Shown here: positions 34,237-46,462 of the stretch, piece after piece
Layout: each line of letters starts with the position of its first letter
How positions within the stretch are numbered: the first letter of the stretch is position 1
NCBI RefSeq assembly: GCF_000264905.1
Contig: NW_006763150.1
Location: 1-64,000 of the forward strand
DNA: 64,000 nt
Source of the DNA: Stereum hirsutum FP-91666 SS1
Taxonomy: Eukaryota; Basidiomycota; Agaricomycetes; Russulales; Stereaceae
Direction of reading: 5' to 3'
Made by a program: the position numbers and the translations under genes
The notes under the pieces: model-generated
Database searches by the model: none
What the model saw: only the letters and a program-made list of their open reading frames with translations
What the model was told of the DNA's origin: nothing

Positions 34237-36794
34237 ATGTGTCGGAATTTAGAATGGATTTGCTCTTGCATGAGGCCTCCCGCACCTGCTCCATGGAATG
34301 ATAATGTACGTCGTACCCTTGACATTCGTTTTGTCATCGGTTGGTACTTGCACTGACGATAACGCGGGTGCACGTAGGTGTACGAGCTCGCCCGCGAGTG
34401 GGCCCGTAAATACGATGTCTCGCTAGGGTGCCTTTATTGTGCTATCGACGGCTGTGAGCTCTGTTGTGCGAGTGTACAAGCGCATGCTCTTCCTCCCACA
34501 AGAATCTGTTGGTGCGGGTGTTGCGAGGCCACACGGTGCGCGGTGTGCAAAAAGAACGTGACCGCCAAGAAGGACGCAACGACGAAATGTGTCTGTCACA
34601 AGAACTGGACGAGTCCGGTCCAACTGGCATGCGAATGCTGTAAGTGCGATAGGGAGGCTATCTGTGGGCTCTGTTGGAGGTGTCCGAAGCAGTGCAAGTG
34701 TGCGGCGGACGAGGAGGCGGACGAGGTCGTGGAGATCAGCGGGGCGGAGTTGGTACGTGTTTTCGTAGTTTCTTGCTCAACCTCTTGGTGCATCTGCTGC
34801 ACTTTCTCGATCTGCAAATGTGTGGTTTGTTCGTGCATTGTTGACGGGTAGCTGATGACCTTGTTTCCATCTGTGTTCAGCAACGCTACGAGGAGCGTAG
34901 CCGGGAGATTCATGAAGAATTATGTAAATTCGTCCTGGATTGTAACAACCCAAATCCTCCTGTAAGTCACCGCCCTTTTTTCATCTCTTTCTCCGCTTTA
35001 TCCCTACTGTTTCTGGTCACGGCCTGTGCTCATCCATAAATCCATCTCTCCAGCGCAGGATCGCCGATTATTTTGACCCACTAGATGTGAGTCCTTCATT
35101 CTACCTCTAACAATTCGGGAATCCATCGCTGATTTAAGTATTCCTTGTCATTCATATTTCTGATCAGTGTACCGGTCTACCTGAGACCACTCTAAAAGAA
35201 ATTGACGAATCGAAAAACAACTTTGGCCTCCGCCTGAAAGCCGGCTCGAGCAACTTACCCCTTCATGTCGTCCCACGTCTGGCTCGCCGCCGATCTGCCC
35301 CTCTCCCCGCTGCTGTCATTCCCACGTTACCCGTACTTGGTGCCTTCTCCCTACGAAACCTTTCGTCTCCCAGTATATTTTACGGACTGGCAAGCAAGAC
35401 ATTTAAGACAACAATTCCAAGGCTCTTACCTGACCGGCGAAAAATCGTGGACGCAACCGATCAGTCTATCTCAGATGCATGGAGGGAGCACTTCCGCCTG
35501 CACTGCAATTGTCGGCCGCTTTCGGGCTGGAATGCTCTACACGAATTGCCTAACGGGAGAAATTGTCTGCTTGGGAGACTCGCAGGTGATTGTGGACACC
35601 CGGAGCCGGAACCTGCACCGGCCATTCGGGGTCGATGGGCTGGTATGTCGCAAGAAGACTGGGCTCTCATTCGGCTGGAGGGCCAAGCCCGACTACAGAA
35701 TCTCCTCAGCGGCAAAATTGACGACACGTCTTCTTTGCCGGGGGCCCCAGTGCCAGTGGTGGGCGACACACATGCTTCGTCGAGGTCTAGGAGATCTTCT
35801 GCGGTGCTGACCCCTGGTCTTACTGGTGATGTCGACGACAACTCGAACTCTGTTTTGGAATCCTTGCTTCCGGTCGCATCTTCACTTGACGCTGTTTCTG
35901 AACCGTCGAGCTCAAGCCGCGAGTTTACTCTGGCATCGAATAAGGCCTCTCGTGGTTCGTCCACCGATAGTGTCACGTCTACCGCGGCGTCCTCAGCTGG
36001 TTCAACGGCCTTCGCGCGTTCCGTCTCCACTGTCTCCACGTCCACCACTGCATCCACGTCCACTGCCGCGACCTCGTCCTCGACTTCCTCGACGCTACGC
36101 ATTCGCATCCCTGCACCTTCGAAACGCATGAAGGGGGATGCCGCAAAGAAATTAGATTGTATAGTTGAATGCAGCGATGAGGAGGACGACGATACTCCTT
36201 TCGAGTCCGAGCCACCGAGGCCGAGCGCCCGTATTGCGCCTTTGGAATGCGTAGGGGAGGAGAAACAGGAGAAGAGGATGCTCAAAAGAACCAACAGGCG
36301 TTACTCTGACGATGATAGTGAGCGTGAGGAGAAGTGGGCTGAGAAACGTCGCAGGGTAGATTGAGGAGATATGAGGATGTACGATGGGCCCCTCGAGGGT
36401 ATGGAAAGGCTCGTGTCCATGGAGATGAGGGCGTCTTTCCCGTCACTCCGCCTGCAATTTGCTCTCTGAAGGCTGTATTTTGATTGTCCTGGTTTGTCTT
36501 CGTTCATCGTCGTCTTATTTATCAGCTGCTTTATGCTCTCCCATCACTCATGCTCTCCCATCGATTTTTCCCAATGCATCTTCTTCAGTCTTCATTCCTC
36601 GTTTTCTTCTCTGCTTTGCCGCGTTAAATAAGTTACCTATAATTACCTGCCAGTCACACATTGCTTGTTGTTTGTTGCTTGCTCAGATCTGCTGTTATCT
36701 ACCTGCGCTGTGTTTATTCTTGTCACTCTTGCATCAATCGTTCCGCAATATCATTGTGTTCGACTGTCTGCCGTGGTGCGGGCATGAGTTGCGC
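33663..36794 (+). repeat. Segmental duplication, unit 1
   Basis: This stretch aligns in order and orientation with 39068-42119 over promoter, all exons and introns, and the 3' UTR of the cysteine-rich genes. Matching ends are tctctctttgccc at the left and GAG(T)TGCGCC at the right. Module B (36795-39067) lies exactly between the two units. Confidence 0.75.
34237..36364 (+). CDS. Cysteine-rich nuclear-type protein, copy 1 (intact)
   Basis: Exons 34237-34305, 34378-34752, 34881-34961, 35054-35086 and 35168-36364 join in frame to 584 aa. Residues 1-148 hold 25 cysteines in two modules. The second has the order C-x-C-x2-C-x5-C-x2-C-x2-C-x3-C-x-C followed by an acidic run. The first has C-x2-C-x4-C-x2-C ... 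C-x-C ... NW. This looks like metal binding but matches no zinc-finger class I know (not MYND, RING or PHD spacing). A central conserved region includes SDAWREHFRLHCNCRPLSG. A long Ser/Thr stretch leads to STLRIRIPAPSKR. The C-terminus ends RRYSDDDSEREEK...EKRRRVD, a likely nuclear signal. Close paralogues: 39641-41725 and, more distantly, 43992-45437. Confidence 0.75.
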
Positions 36795-39067
36795 CCAAGG
36801 GACACAGGGACACAATACTGTAACAAACCGACACGCCACGCACTCCGGAGGCTTCCGAGAGGCACATGCCTCGAGGCCAGCCAATCTGCGGGCGCATCAT
36901 CTCTTTGTCTCTCCCGTCATACCTGTTTCTCTGCTGGTTTATCCACGAAAAGAGGCTGGCAAGGTTCCTGCTGCTCCTGGGCATGATTATAAAAGTCTGT
37001 TTTATTGTTTGTTTTATGAGAAATCTGACCCAGTACACTTCCCGGGGCGAAATTCCATTTCCCACTCATTTTCCCATCATTTTCAGCGCCACGCAACGAC
37101 AACGAACGTGCAATAGCGAACTTCGCATGGTATTATCTCCCATACTTGCGGTTAATCCAGCTTGCCATCATGAAAGCGGGCATCTATAAAGCTGTCGCCA
37201 ACTTTGAACATCCTATAAGCTCCCATCACGACGACCAATAGCCCAAAATTACCGTTCTGGTTCAACCTTGCACGCCATATGATCCAACATACGACTAATG
37301 CTATACTCCTCCTTCAGAATATCCAATGACGAGCATATCAATATCACGATATCAGCTGGAGTCTTTGGTCGGGACAGTGAATCGGACCACGCTCAGCGAG
37401 AGCCATCGCGACGACCGGCCGTGGTCAGCAATGGTGCGTCCTGTATACATCAGTTCTAGCCATTGATGTTGATCAAAACGACATGTCTCCGGCCTTGCCC
37501 ATTGTTGAAGGAAGGTCATTCCATGAACAAGGCTCAATGTGTGGTCGGTGACAGGTGCGTTCTGACCTTGTGCTGCTCGATTAGCCTCTCCTCTCGCGTC
37601 CCCATAAGCAAAGCACCTCCACAATCTCGAATCGGTAGCCTCACTCCCCAAGTCTCTGGTCAGATGCGCCCACACCCCGTCGACGATGAATCTATGTCAG
37701 CACACATCCTACCGCATCGATTTTGCGATCTTGCACGACCCACCTCCTGATAAGTACTGTCGTGAGGCAATATATGACCACGACGCTGGAATGTTCCACT
37801 TTGAACAATCCGAGCTCATGGTCATAGAACCACAGACAATGTATATAGCATTCGGGGTCTGGGCGACGCTGAAGTTCGTGATCAAGAGTCGCTCCGGCGG
37901 TGAGATGCATGACGCACCCATTCGATCCCCGTGAACATGCGTTTTCATCGCAGACCTTTCGAACAGGGCATGCATCCGACGAAGATACGAGGAAAAGATG
38001 TTTAGAAACGGCCGTCTCTCTGCGTCCAGCCCTTACGCGTTCCATAGTATGGCCTGTAGTGCGTAGACGATTATCGGTGGTAAATTCCTAGTTCGCGAAG
38101 CAGATGCCTTCGTATCGTCTGCATATCTAGATCGTGTTTTTGAAGCACACACAAGGGCGCTGACAAACTAATCCAATGGCAAACGAGTTCCTAGCCGTGG
38201 AAGTAATAATCTGTATAGACCGATCGTGGTATACTCGCTCAGGTCTTAGTCTCATCTTCCGCAGAAGGGTCTCAGGCGAGGTGTCATAACGATGCAGTGG
38301 GATACGATCTGGAGGGAAAGCCAGAGGTCGAGCTTTGCTCGAGCTTCTGTGTCCGCCAGTATCGACGCCCACAGACTAACTGACTGATGATGCTGACGAC
38401 CAAGCCCAGCGATCCTGCGATTGAGCTCAGGAGACTTTCCTATCGCCCAAATCGTAGTGAAATCGCATCCAAGCGAACCAATGGTGAGCCCAAAGAATGC
38501 TTCACACCGGTCGGCCAGAACAACGGTACGTGGCCGTAGCCGCTGGGGGCTCAATCAAGGAGATCGCGGCTAACGAACACTCACTTTTGGGACAAAACAG
38601 CACAAAACGGGTGGGTGAGAGTACTCTTCAATCGCGTCGGCCATCGCAGTGCGAATTGCAGACTGCCCAATTCGGACACCGATCCCGAAGATCCTGTCGC
38701 AGTTGCGCTTGCTACAGTGCAAGAGCAATCCACTTACCAGGTATCATGGATCGTAAGTCAGTACGTCCAGAACTATCAGAAGTTGTCGAGTTTCTGTTCC
38801 AAAAGGTTGTTGACGGATGAGTTGCAGCAGAGGGAGAGAGCAAGAGCCCAGAGACACGCCGCGTGTGGCACGGGTGGGCGCCGACGCCGAAGCCGAAGCC
38901 GGAATATTCCCCGGGCAGCCACCGCTGCACCCCCTCACCGTCTTTTCACCCCGCATCCCTGACACACAGTTCCCTTGAGCCACAGCAAGCTGTACCCACG
39001 CAAACAGTATTGTCTCAGTACGAAGCTACTCCCGAGCATCTCATATCGAATAGATCTCGACGTGAAC
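36795..39067 (+). repeat. Conserved 5' module B (2.3 kb), inverted partner of module A
   Basis: Plus-strand sequence matches the minus strand of 10512-12820, with high identity at its 3' half. The left end falls exactly where similarity between the two cysteine-rich units stops (36794), and the right end is the donor GTGAAC|gtgag at 39067/39068. In orientation it leads into cysteine-rich copy 2, as module A leads into the acidic gene at 8840-10223. Internal frames are short and interrupted. Whether it acts as promoter and first exon is inferred from position only. Confidence 0.7.
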
Positions 39068-39295
39068 GTGAGTCTCTCTTTGCCCTTTCTCCTCTCGCCC
39101 TCTCTCTCGCTGTACTTCATCCACACCGCATACCTACTATCTCCCTACGTCCATATAATAGATTTGCACTTATCCTTTACTATACAACCTAATATTCCTT
39201 ACCTTCACGTGTGTTTTCCTCGTCATTGGTTACTGTGTCGTCCGCGTCGATCTTAGTTCTGAGCGTCGCTGACATCGACGCGTCTCATTTGCATA

Positions 39296-39324
39296 CCATC
39301 CATCCATCCATCCATCCATCCATC
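39296..39324. repeat. CCAT tetranucleotide repeat
   Basis: About seven units of CCAT in the upstream region of cysteine-rich copy 2. The equivalent position in unit 1 (about 33889-33900) has only about three units. Confidence 0.8.
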
Positions 39325-39640
39325 TACCTACCATTCATCTTCCACTCTTCCCCGATCTAACCCACGCTCAATCGAACTACGTGACACCAGCCGAAGGCGA
39401 TTCGCGACCGAGCTCAACAACCTCGACGCATCCGACTCGTCATCGACATCTCCTCCGAGTCGTAATCATCATCATCCTCAAGCTTCAACTTGGGCTCATC
39501 TGCTCATAAATAGCAACCAAGTACGTATGTCGCTGCCCACACCTTGTGCTCATCTGGTCATCGCACGTCAGAAGTTGACCAACGTTCAATCCTCACCAGC
39601 CACAACCTCACAAGCCCCCCGCGTTCATAAGTAGTGTAGT

Positions 39641-41725
39641 ATGTGCCGGAATTTCGAATGGATTTGTGGTTGCATGAAGCCTCCCGCACCTGCTCCTTGG
39701 AATGTTAAAGTATGTCGTACTCGTCATATTAGTTTTGTCGTCGGTTGGAGCTTGCACTAACGATATAGCGGGCGCACGTAGGTCTACCAGCTCGCCCGCG
39801 AGTGGGCCCGTGAAAAAGATGTCTTGCTAGGGTGCCTGTTCTGCGCCATCGACGGCTGCAGACACTGTTGTGCGAGCGTACAAGCGCGCGCGCTCCCGCC
39901 AACAAGGATCTATTGGTGCAAGAATTGCGAGGCGACAGCGTGTGTAAGTGTTGCGACTGTAACAGGATAGCTATCTGTGGGATTTGCTGGATGTGTCCTA
40001 GAAAGTGCAAGTGTGCGGAGGAAGAGGAGAAGGACGAGGTCGTGGGGATCAGTGGAGCAGAGTTGGTGCGTGTTTTCGTATTTTCTTGCTCGGCCTTTGG
40101 GTGCGTCTGTCGCACTTTCTTGGTGTGCGCATATGTGGTTTGGTTGTGCATTGTTGGTTGGTAGCTGATGATCTTGCTTCCATCTGTCTTCAGAAACGAT
40201 ATGAAGAGCAGAGCCTAGAAATTCAGCAGGAACTCAAGAAATATGTCTTAGACTGCAGTAACCCTTCGCCTGTGAGCATCTTCTCTCACGTCTTTCTCAT
40301 CTTTGTCCCGACTATATCCATCCACAACCTGTCCTCATCCGGAAATTCATCTCTTCAGCGCAAACTCATCGACGACCAGTTTGGCCCACATGATGTGAGT
40401 CCTTCATTTTATCCTTGGCTATATGGGCACTCATCATAAATCTAAATATCCCTTATCATTGTTGTTTCCAATCAGTGCACTGGCCTGTCTGAGTCTGCTC
40501 TAAAAGAAATTCGTGACCTGAAGAACGACTTTGGTCTCCGCCTGAAAGCCCCCGGCTCGATAATCCCACCACCTAATACATCCCTTGACATTGTCCCACG
40601 TCTTCTTCGCCGCAAATCTTCCCCTTCCCTCGCCTTCGTTACTCCTACGATATCCATGCTCGGTGCCTCTCTACGGAATATTTCGTCGCCAAGTGTATTT
40701 TCCGCCTTGGAGAGCAAGTCGTACAAGACAACGATTCCAAGGCTTCTGCCAGAACGACGAAAAATCGTGGACGCGGCCGATGACGCGATCTCCGAGGCAT
40801 GGAGGGAGCACTTCCGCCTGCACTGTAAGTGTCGGCCACTCTCCGGTTGGAATGCTCTTCACGAACCGCCCAATGGGAGAAATTGCCTGCTCGGGAGACT
40901 CGCTGATGATCGTGGACACCCGGAACCAGAACCTGCATTGGTCATTCGGGGTCGTTGGGCTGGTATGTCGAAGGAGGATTGGGCTGCCATTCGGTTGGAA
41001 GGTGAGCTGGATGAGGAGCGTAATCGCCTTCACAAGTTTCTCCGCGAGGAGGATGCCCGCCTACAGAAACTCATGATGGACGTGATTGGCGGCACGTCTT
41101 CTTCACCGGGGGAGCCGGTGCCAATGGTGGGCGACGCACAGGCTTCATCGAGGTCTAGGAGGACTTCTGCGGTTCTGATTCCTGGTCTTGCTGCTGGTAT
41201 GGACGGAAATTCGGATCTTACTTTGGAATCCTTGCGTCCGGTTGAACCTCTACTTGACGTTATCTCTGGGCCGTCGAGCTCAAGCCGTGATTTGTCTGTG
41301 TCGTCGAACAAGGCCTCTCGTGGTTCGGCCACCAATAGCGTCACGTCCACCACAGCATCCTCATCCAGTTCTACGGCCTTCACGCGTTCCGTCTCCACCG
41401 TCTCCACGTCCACTGTGGCATCTACTTCCACCGTCGTGACTTCGTCCTCGACTTCCTCGACGCTACGCATTCGCATCCCCGCACCTTCGAAACGCAAGGG
41501 CGATAACCCAAAGAAACTTAATTGCATACTCGAGTGCAGCGACGAGGGTATGACGGTACCCCCTTCGAATTCGAGCCACCGAAGTCGAGCGTCCGTATTG
41601 CGCCTTCGGAACGTGTCAAGGAGGAACAGGTGAAGAGGAGGCTCAAGAGAGCCAACAGACGTTACTCTGACGATGATCGTGAGTGTGAGGTGAAGCTGGC
41701 TGAGAAACGTCGCAGGGTGGATTGA
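39641..41725 (+). pseudogene. Cysteine-rich nuclear-type protein, copy 2 (two frame disruptions)
   Basis: Exon order mirrors copy 1: 39641-39709, 39782-40065, 40194-40271, 40359-40394 and 40476-41725. In exon 2 the reading frame breaks near 39940. After WCKNCEATAC a stretch of about 90-100 nt present in copy 1 is missing and the frame shifts. The downstream cysteines (CKCCDCNRIAICGICWMC) continue in another frame. In the last exon the frame shifts again near 41545, after LNCILECSDE, yet the C-terminal tail (RRYSDDDREC ... EKRRRVD) is preserved in the other frame. Splice sites are intact. A 22-nt intron at the first lesion would be too short to splice. Either this is a young pseudogene or the sequence carries errors; transcripts would decide. 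Confidence 0.65.
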
Positions 41726-43991
41726 GGAAGGAAGAGAAGTGTACCGTATGCACGGTGGGCCCCACGAGGGTAGAGAACTTTGCCATTTGCTCTTTGAAGG
41801 CTGTATTTCGGATGTCCCGGTTTGTTTTGTTTCGCTCGCTGTCGTCTTTTTTATTGTCTGCTTTATGTTTTGTCGTCGCTCATGCTACCCCATCGCTTTC
41901 TTCCCATGCATCCTCTTCTGTCTTCAGTCCTCGTTTTCTTCTCCGCTTCGCTGCGTTACCTACCATCACCTGCTAGTCACACATTGCTTGTTGCTTCACG
42001 TTAACTCGTATCTACTGCTATCTGTCTAGCTCTTCAGTCTCCCTTGTCGTGTATCTCTGCATCAACCGTTCCACAATTGAATTGTATTCATCTGTCTACC
42101 ATGCGGTGCGAGTCGCGCCACAGTGGCACCTTCCGCAAGCGAAGAGAATTAGGCGCACGGGCCATCAAACCACCACTCCTTTTCCCCTCTCACTCTCAGC
42201 TGTTTTTTTTTTCTACGAGTCTGCCTTTCGCCTCTGCTCTCACAGATGTGAATCGACAAAGCTGCCCAGATATGTCTTGACCGTTCTGACGTTTGACGAA
42301 AGACAGGGCCCGAAAAAAAACAAGTCGCGACTCCTACTTTCGACTCCCCCTAGCTCCCCCTACGCTTCTATATGGTTTATATTTCTTCTTGCTTTCTATC
42401 GCAGCTCTTTTATGATCTTCTACAGCATATCACAAAGTAGTTGCTCTGGCTTGAATGGTTGAAACAGGCCAGATATCGCGTTTGGGTGCAGCCCTGGAGA
42501 CGAAAAGTGGACAGCGCACCGCACATTCACTCTGAACCCCCACGGACAAGAATCAACATGCCCAAAGATAGTGAGTGTCTAGGGACCGATAGTAGAATCT
42601 CCTGGTTGATATGGACGGAGCGTATGGTTTGCGTGTTGGAATGCATGACAGAGTCGAAGGGACTTGGTCGGGTTTCGGGAGATGTTGAAAAGGGTCCAAG
42701 AGCAGGATACGGTTGTGAGTCCCTCTTTACTCGAAATGACGATAGTCACTGTTATGATGTCCTTCTCTGTGCTCACTGACATGTTCTTGTGACCATCAAC
42801 GTCGACATCAGCGACGTGTTGGTTTCCGTGACTAGGCGCTTATTTGGGTCGAGCGTATTCTTGGGTGCGAATATTCTTCACCTCATACAATGCGTTACGT
42901 TGCTGAACGTATCATGTAGTAGTCATGTATCTTATCGTCAAAGTGTTCAATGAAAATTGCAATGTGCCCTGTTTAGATCTGGAAAGTCGGATATAATCGA
43001 CCGGTGAGAATACAGAACAACTGAACTATGCAAAGGTAATCACAGCGTCTTAACGCAAGAACTTGGTGAGCGTAATGCACATGAGTCTTGCCTTCCAGTA
43101 GCGAGTGTGGAGGAACAGTGACAACGCGCTGGTGTGCCACAGCATGTCTGATCATCGTGCCTCAACGTCCCCGGACGTTGGACCAGGAAGGTATAAGCGC
43201 ACCCTAGTGTGCAGAGCTTGCGGACCTGAGAAAAACCCATATACAGAGTATGTAGCGCCGTCCAAGTCGGTGGAACCCACCGATGGTCGAGGACACGCAA
43301 GGTATGTATCAAAAGTTCCTGCATTATTCTTCATGCTCGAAATGATGTACACAATAGACCTAGCCGGACAGCGGGAAGATGGTACAGTGGGCCAACGCGA
43401 CGATTGTAGGTGTGAAAGTCCCGGTAGAGAGCCGTAAATGACGAGACTGGTTCTTATTATTTACCTTCGTGCTGACGGGTCTTTGTTTGAGGAAGACTCT
43501 TAGGTGACCCTTGTGGGGTGAATGAAATAGGTTCGCCTATGTGGAGATCGGTGATTAGTACTCACCAACATATTATATCCAGGCACTCGTATTCATGGTG
43601 AGTATTGTGGTATCGTTCCTTGTCAGTGTCAGTGAGTGTAGAGGAGTTTGCCAAGGGGCTGTGTTTGTTTACGGAATGGCTCATGCGATTCGTGGGAACA
43701 CGCCACGGTGGCCACTGCGTGGGAATGACAATCAACGACACTTGCCTCTCGTGCTTTGCCTTCATCCGCCCTCATTACCTCTCCTCTCATCCCCTTTGCT
43801 ACTTGCCTCGTATACACCATCCTATCGATACACACTATCACAAATACTGTTACTTGCTTCGCTTCGTACGTCCACATCGCGCATCGTGAGCTGAGTTGAC
43901 ACGCTTACTGACACGCCTCCTTCAGTTCCATCTGGCCTGCTCCTACTCTCCTCAACTATCAAGACCATCAAGCACTCTAACAGACTCTACA
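41726..43991. other. Intergenic region, no supported gene
   Basis: The first 400 bp are the 3' UTR-like end of duplication unit 2. From 42120 to 43560 there are short frames (for example 42441-42779 and 43105-43437, plus) with no recognisable protein and no clear splicing. From 43560 on lies the probable promoter and leader of the third cysteine-rich gene, which vaguely resembles that of copies 1 and 2. Confidence 0.35.
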
Positions 43992-45437
43992 ATGGACTAT
44001 TCTTCATCGACAACCAGGTAAGCTTGCATTATCATCTTGTTCAATGGCTCCCAGTCGCCTATCCTGACGCGCTTCGCCTTCTTCACTTGCCCCCTTTCTT
44101 CCATCCTTGCAAAGTGTCCCAACGACGTGTACAGAGTTGTGCTCGAGGTGCAACAAATGCAAGACTGACAACTGCCAAGCATGCGAGGACGTTGCTCCAC
44201 TCAAATGCAAATGTCAGGATCAAGATTGGCTCGGCGACGAGAGGAGGACCGCTGACGGTATGATGCTCGATATTATCTATGCATATTTGGAGGTAAATTA
44301 TCTGGCTGCTGCTCCGTTTGTGCATTGACGTTGCTGATTGGAGGACGTCTGTTGTTGCTCTTAGTCCACTCAGCGTGGACCTGAAGAGCAGTGTTCCAGG
44401 CGCGAACCCGAAACGGAGGACAACTTCTGTCTCTGCGGATTCTGCGACGGGCGAGAACTCTGCGGAAAATGTGGTAATTGCACGGGGACGTGTGAATGTG
44501 ACTCGGAGGGCGAAGAAGAAAGGGAAATGGACCCTGTCGATGTCCTGATATCTCAAGTAAACGAGATATTGTCCGTACCTGAAGGAGATGACGCCGACCT
44601 CATCTTGGAGGGAGAGGCCCTCCTCGACGAACTCCACATGCTTCTATCATCGCCGCATCCTCGGCGGTTCAACCTAGCGAACGCAGCAGTCTCGCTAAAT
44701 GAGGTATGTCCATTCCAAACAATATCTTTCCATAGGATACTATACCGGGAAGGGCATGATATGGACTGTTGTGAACTGACCAACCAACCATTGCACATCC
44801 GTAGCGTATCGACATCGAATGGCCCGCTTGGGCTGCTCATGTTAAATGTAACACCGGCGAGGATTGCCACCGAAGGGACCCAACTGTTAGTCTTTTATGT
44901 TATGCCTACATCGTTGAATGGTCCTGACTGACCATATGGTTTTAGTTTTTTGCCTGGATCAATCAGGTCGATATTCTTCCTGATCCGATCAACTTACGGC
45001 CAACGAAATGCTCTACGACTCCCGGTCCTGAAGAGCATCGAACGACTGTGGCTCCGACGATGGCTACGGAACCACTCACTCCCGCTGCTGGCGATGAATT
45101 TGATGAAACAAGGTCCGAAGGTTCTCCAGTGGGTCAAACTACTGATCTCGGCGGACACGACTTGGACGACACCCACCATGCCTTAAGTCCAGCCAAAAAT
45201 CTCGAACGCGACGATGAGGACGAAACGGCTCCCTCCGAACCATCCGCATCCGCATCCTCTTCGAAGTTGGCTACTCGTACCTCCGAACCTAAGAAGCTAT
45301 CTCATCGTGCCCCAGCATCAGAAGAACACGGCGGACCTGAGGAAAAGGAGAACAGGGCTCCCAAGCGAAGCCGTGAGTGTGATACTGATGATGAGAAAGG
45401 CGCAAAGAGGTTTGAGAAGCGTCGCAGGGTCGGCTAA
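43992..45437 (+). CDS. Cysteine-rich nuclear-type protein, divergent copy 3
   Basis: Exons 43992-44017, 44115-44292, 44365-44703, 44805-44885 and 44946-45437 join in frame to 371 aa. The first cysteine module is CTELCSRCNKCKTDNCQAC ... KCKC ... DW. The second is CLCGFCDGRELCGKCGNC, then TGTCEC and an acidic run, giving the same C-x-C-x2-C-x5-C-x2-C-x2-C-x3-C-x-C framework as copy 1. Here the modules sit on separate exons joined by a 22-residue linker. Downstream EWPAWAAHVKCNTGEDC may correspond to AWREHFRLHCNC of copy 1. The C-terminal third is disordered and charged and ends APKRSRECDTDDEKG then FEKRRRVG, parallel to the other copies. Overall similarity to copies 1 and 2 is low outside the motifs. 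Function unknown. Confidence 0.7.
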
Positions 45438-46462
45438 AGCAACTTATGCTGGTCGTGCGATATGGGGACTGGGGGCCTCCAGACGACCATGAAGACGGTG
45501 CTTTTCCTCCACATATTTCGCTGGTCCAATCTTCGCAAACGCCCTTCACCATACGAATGCTCTCTGCGCGGCGCTGGCCATTTTCCGTTCTCTCGGAAGC
45601 CTTCGTCCGCCTTGCCAACATCGAGCTTCTATTCCACCTCTCTGTTAGTCTCTTCCGCAGCGTCCGCAAAGCCAGACCAATCTCCAGCTCTGGTGTTTTG
45701 TATGCTCACGACGGGTATCGGCTTCGTACTGCTCTCGAGACTCATTGTACCAAGTGGGTCCCATGGAACACCTCGAATCAGCCCCCGGGATATACTTCCT
45801 CTTCTACGGGCGCAGTGACCTCGTTCTCTACTCTGTACTCCTGGCTAGTTTTCAGGAGTGCATCCACGTCTCGTTCGTGGATTTGTTTTCAATCTATTTG
45901 CTTTCCTCTTCTCCCGTGTTTAGTGTCTTATGTACTTTATTTAACGCTATCCTGCCTCGTCGTATATAGTTGTTCTTTTTCATTCGTGATGTGTTTCTCG
46001 CTCTATCAATTCTCATCACATAAGGCTTGTTTGCCGTTCTGTTCCTCCCCTTTCCCCTTACCTTCCCCATGTCCATATCCTCTTCTGCTTCCCTCTCCCG
46101 TTTGAGTATCTCCTCTCTTCCCAACTCAACACTTTCTCGGAATTATCTCCCTTTTTGTTTCTCGCATACGTTTGGCTAGTTCGTTTATAGATATTTTGAT
46201 GGATGACTTGTCTGTCTGCTGTAGTGCATTGCGTTGTATTTGGACCTGAGCTCGGCGTGAATTTCTCCTGCACCCATAACGTCGTTCAGGAGACACAAGT
46301 CATCACAATCTTCGTTCTCGGAAAGCAGAATTTCATTGATCTCGATAGATAGATATCTGATAACTTACGATACCACGAGAAGAACCGTGGGCCACAAAAG
46401 TAGAGCGAAGTGGCCCCGGAGATGGTCACGAGACCAGTGTTGACTGTATATCGTCTGTACGG
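45438..46462. other. Intergenic: 3' UTR and next promoter
   Basis: Pyrimidine-rich on the plus strand for about 650 bp, giving a 219-codon frame without protein character. This is probably the 3' UTR region of copy 3. The last 300 bp are upstream of the Lys/Pro-rich gene. Confidence 0.4.

Larger units (their letters stand above)
39068..42119 (+). repeat. Segmental duplication, unit 2
   Basis: Second, diverged copy of 33663-36794, covering upstream region, exons, introns and 3' UTR of cysteine-rich copy 2. It differs by substitutions, the two coding lesions described under 39641-41725, and an expanded CCAT repeat. Confidence 0.75.

Noticed and set aside
39948..39969. 22-nt GT-AG intron that might repair the first lesion of cysteine-rich copy 2
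   Set aside because: It is far below the length needed for a spliceosomal intron, it would not restore the cysteine spacing, and copy 1 has no intron there.
45446..46105. 219-codon plus-strand frame after cysteine-rich copy 3
   Set aside because: Strong pyrimidine bias, no conserved features, and a position right after a stop codon fit a 3' UTR.
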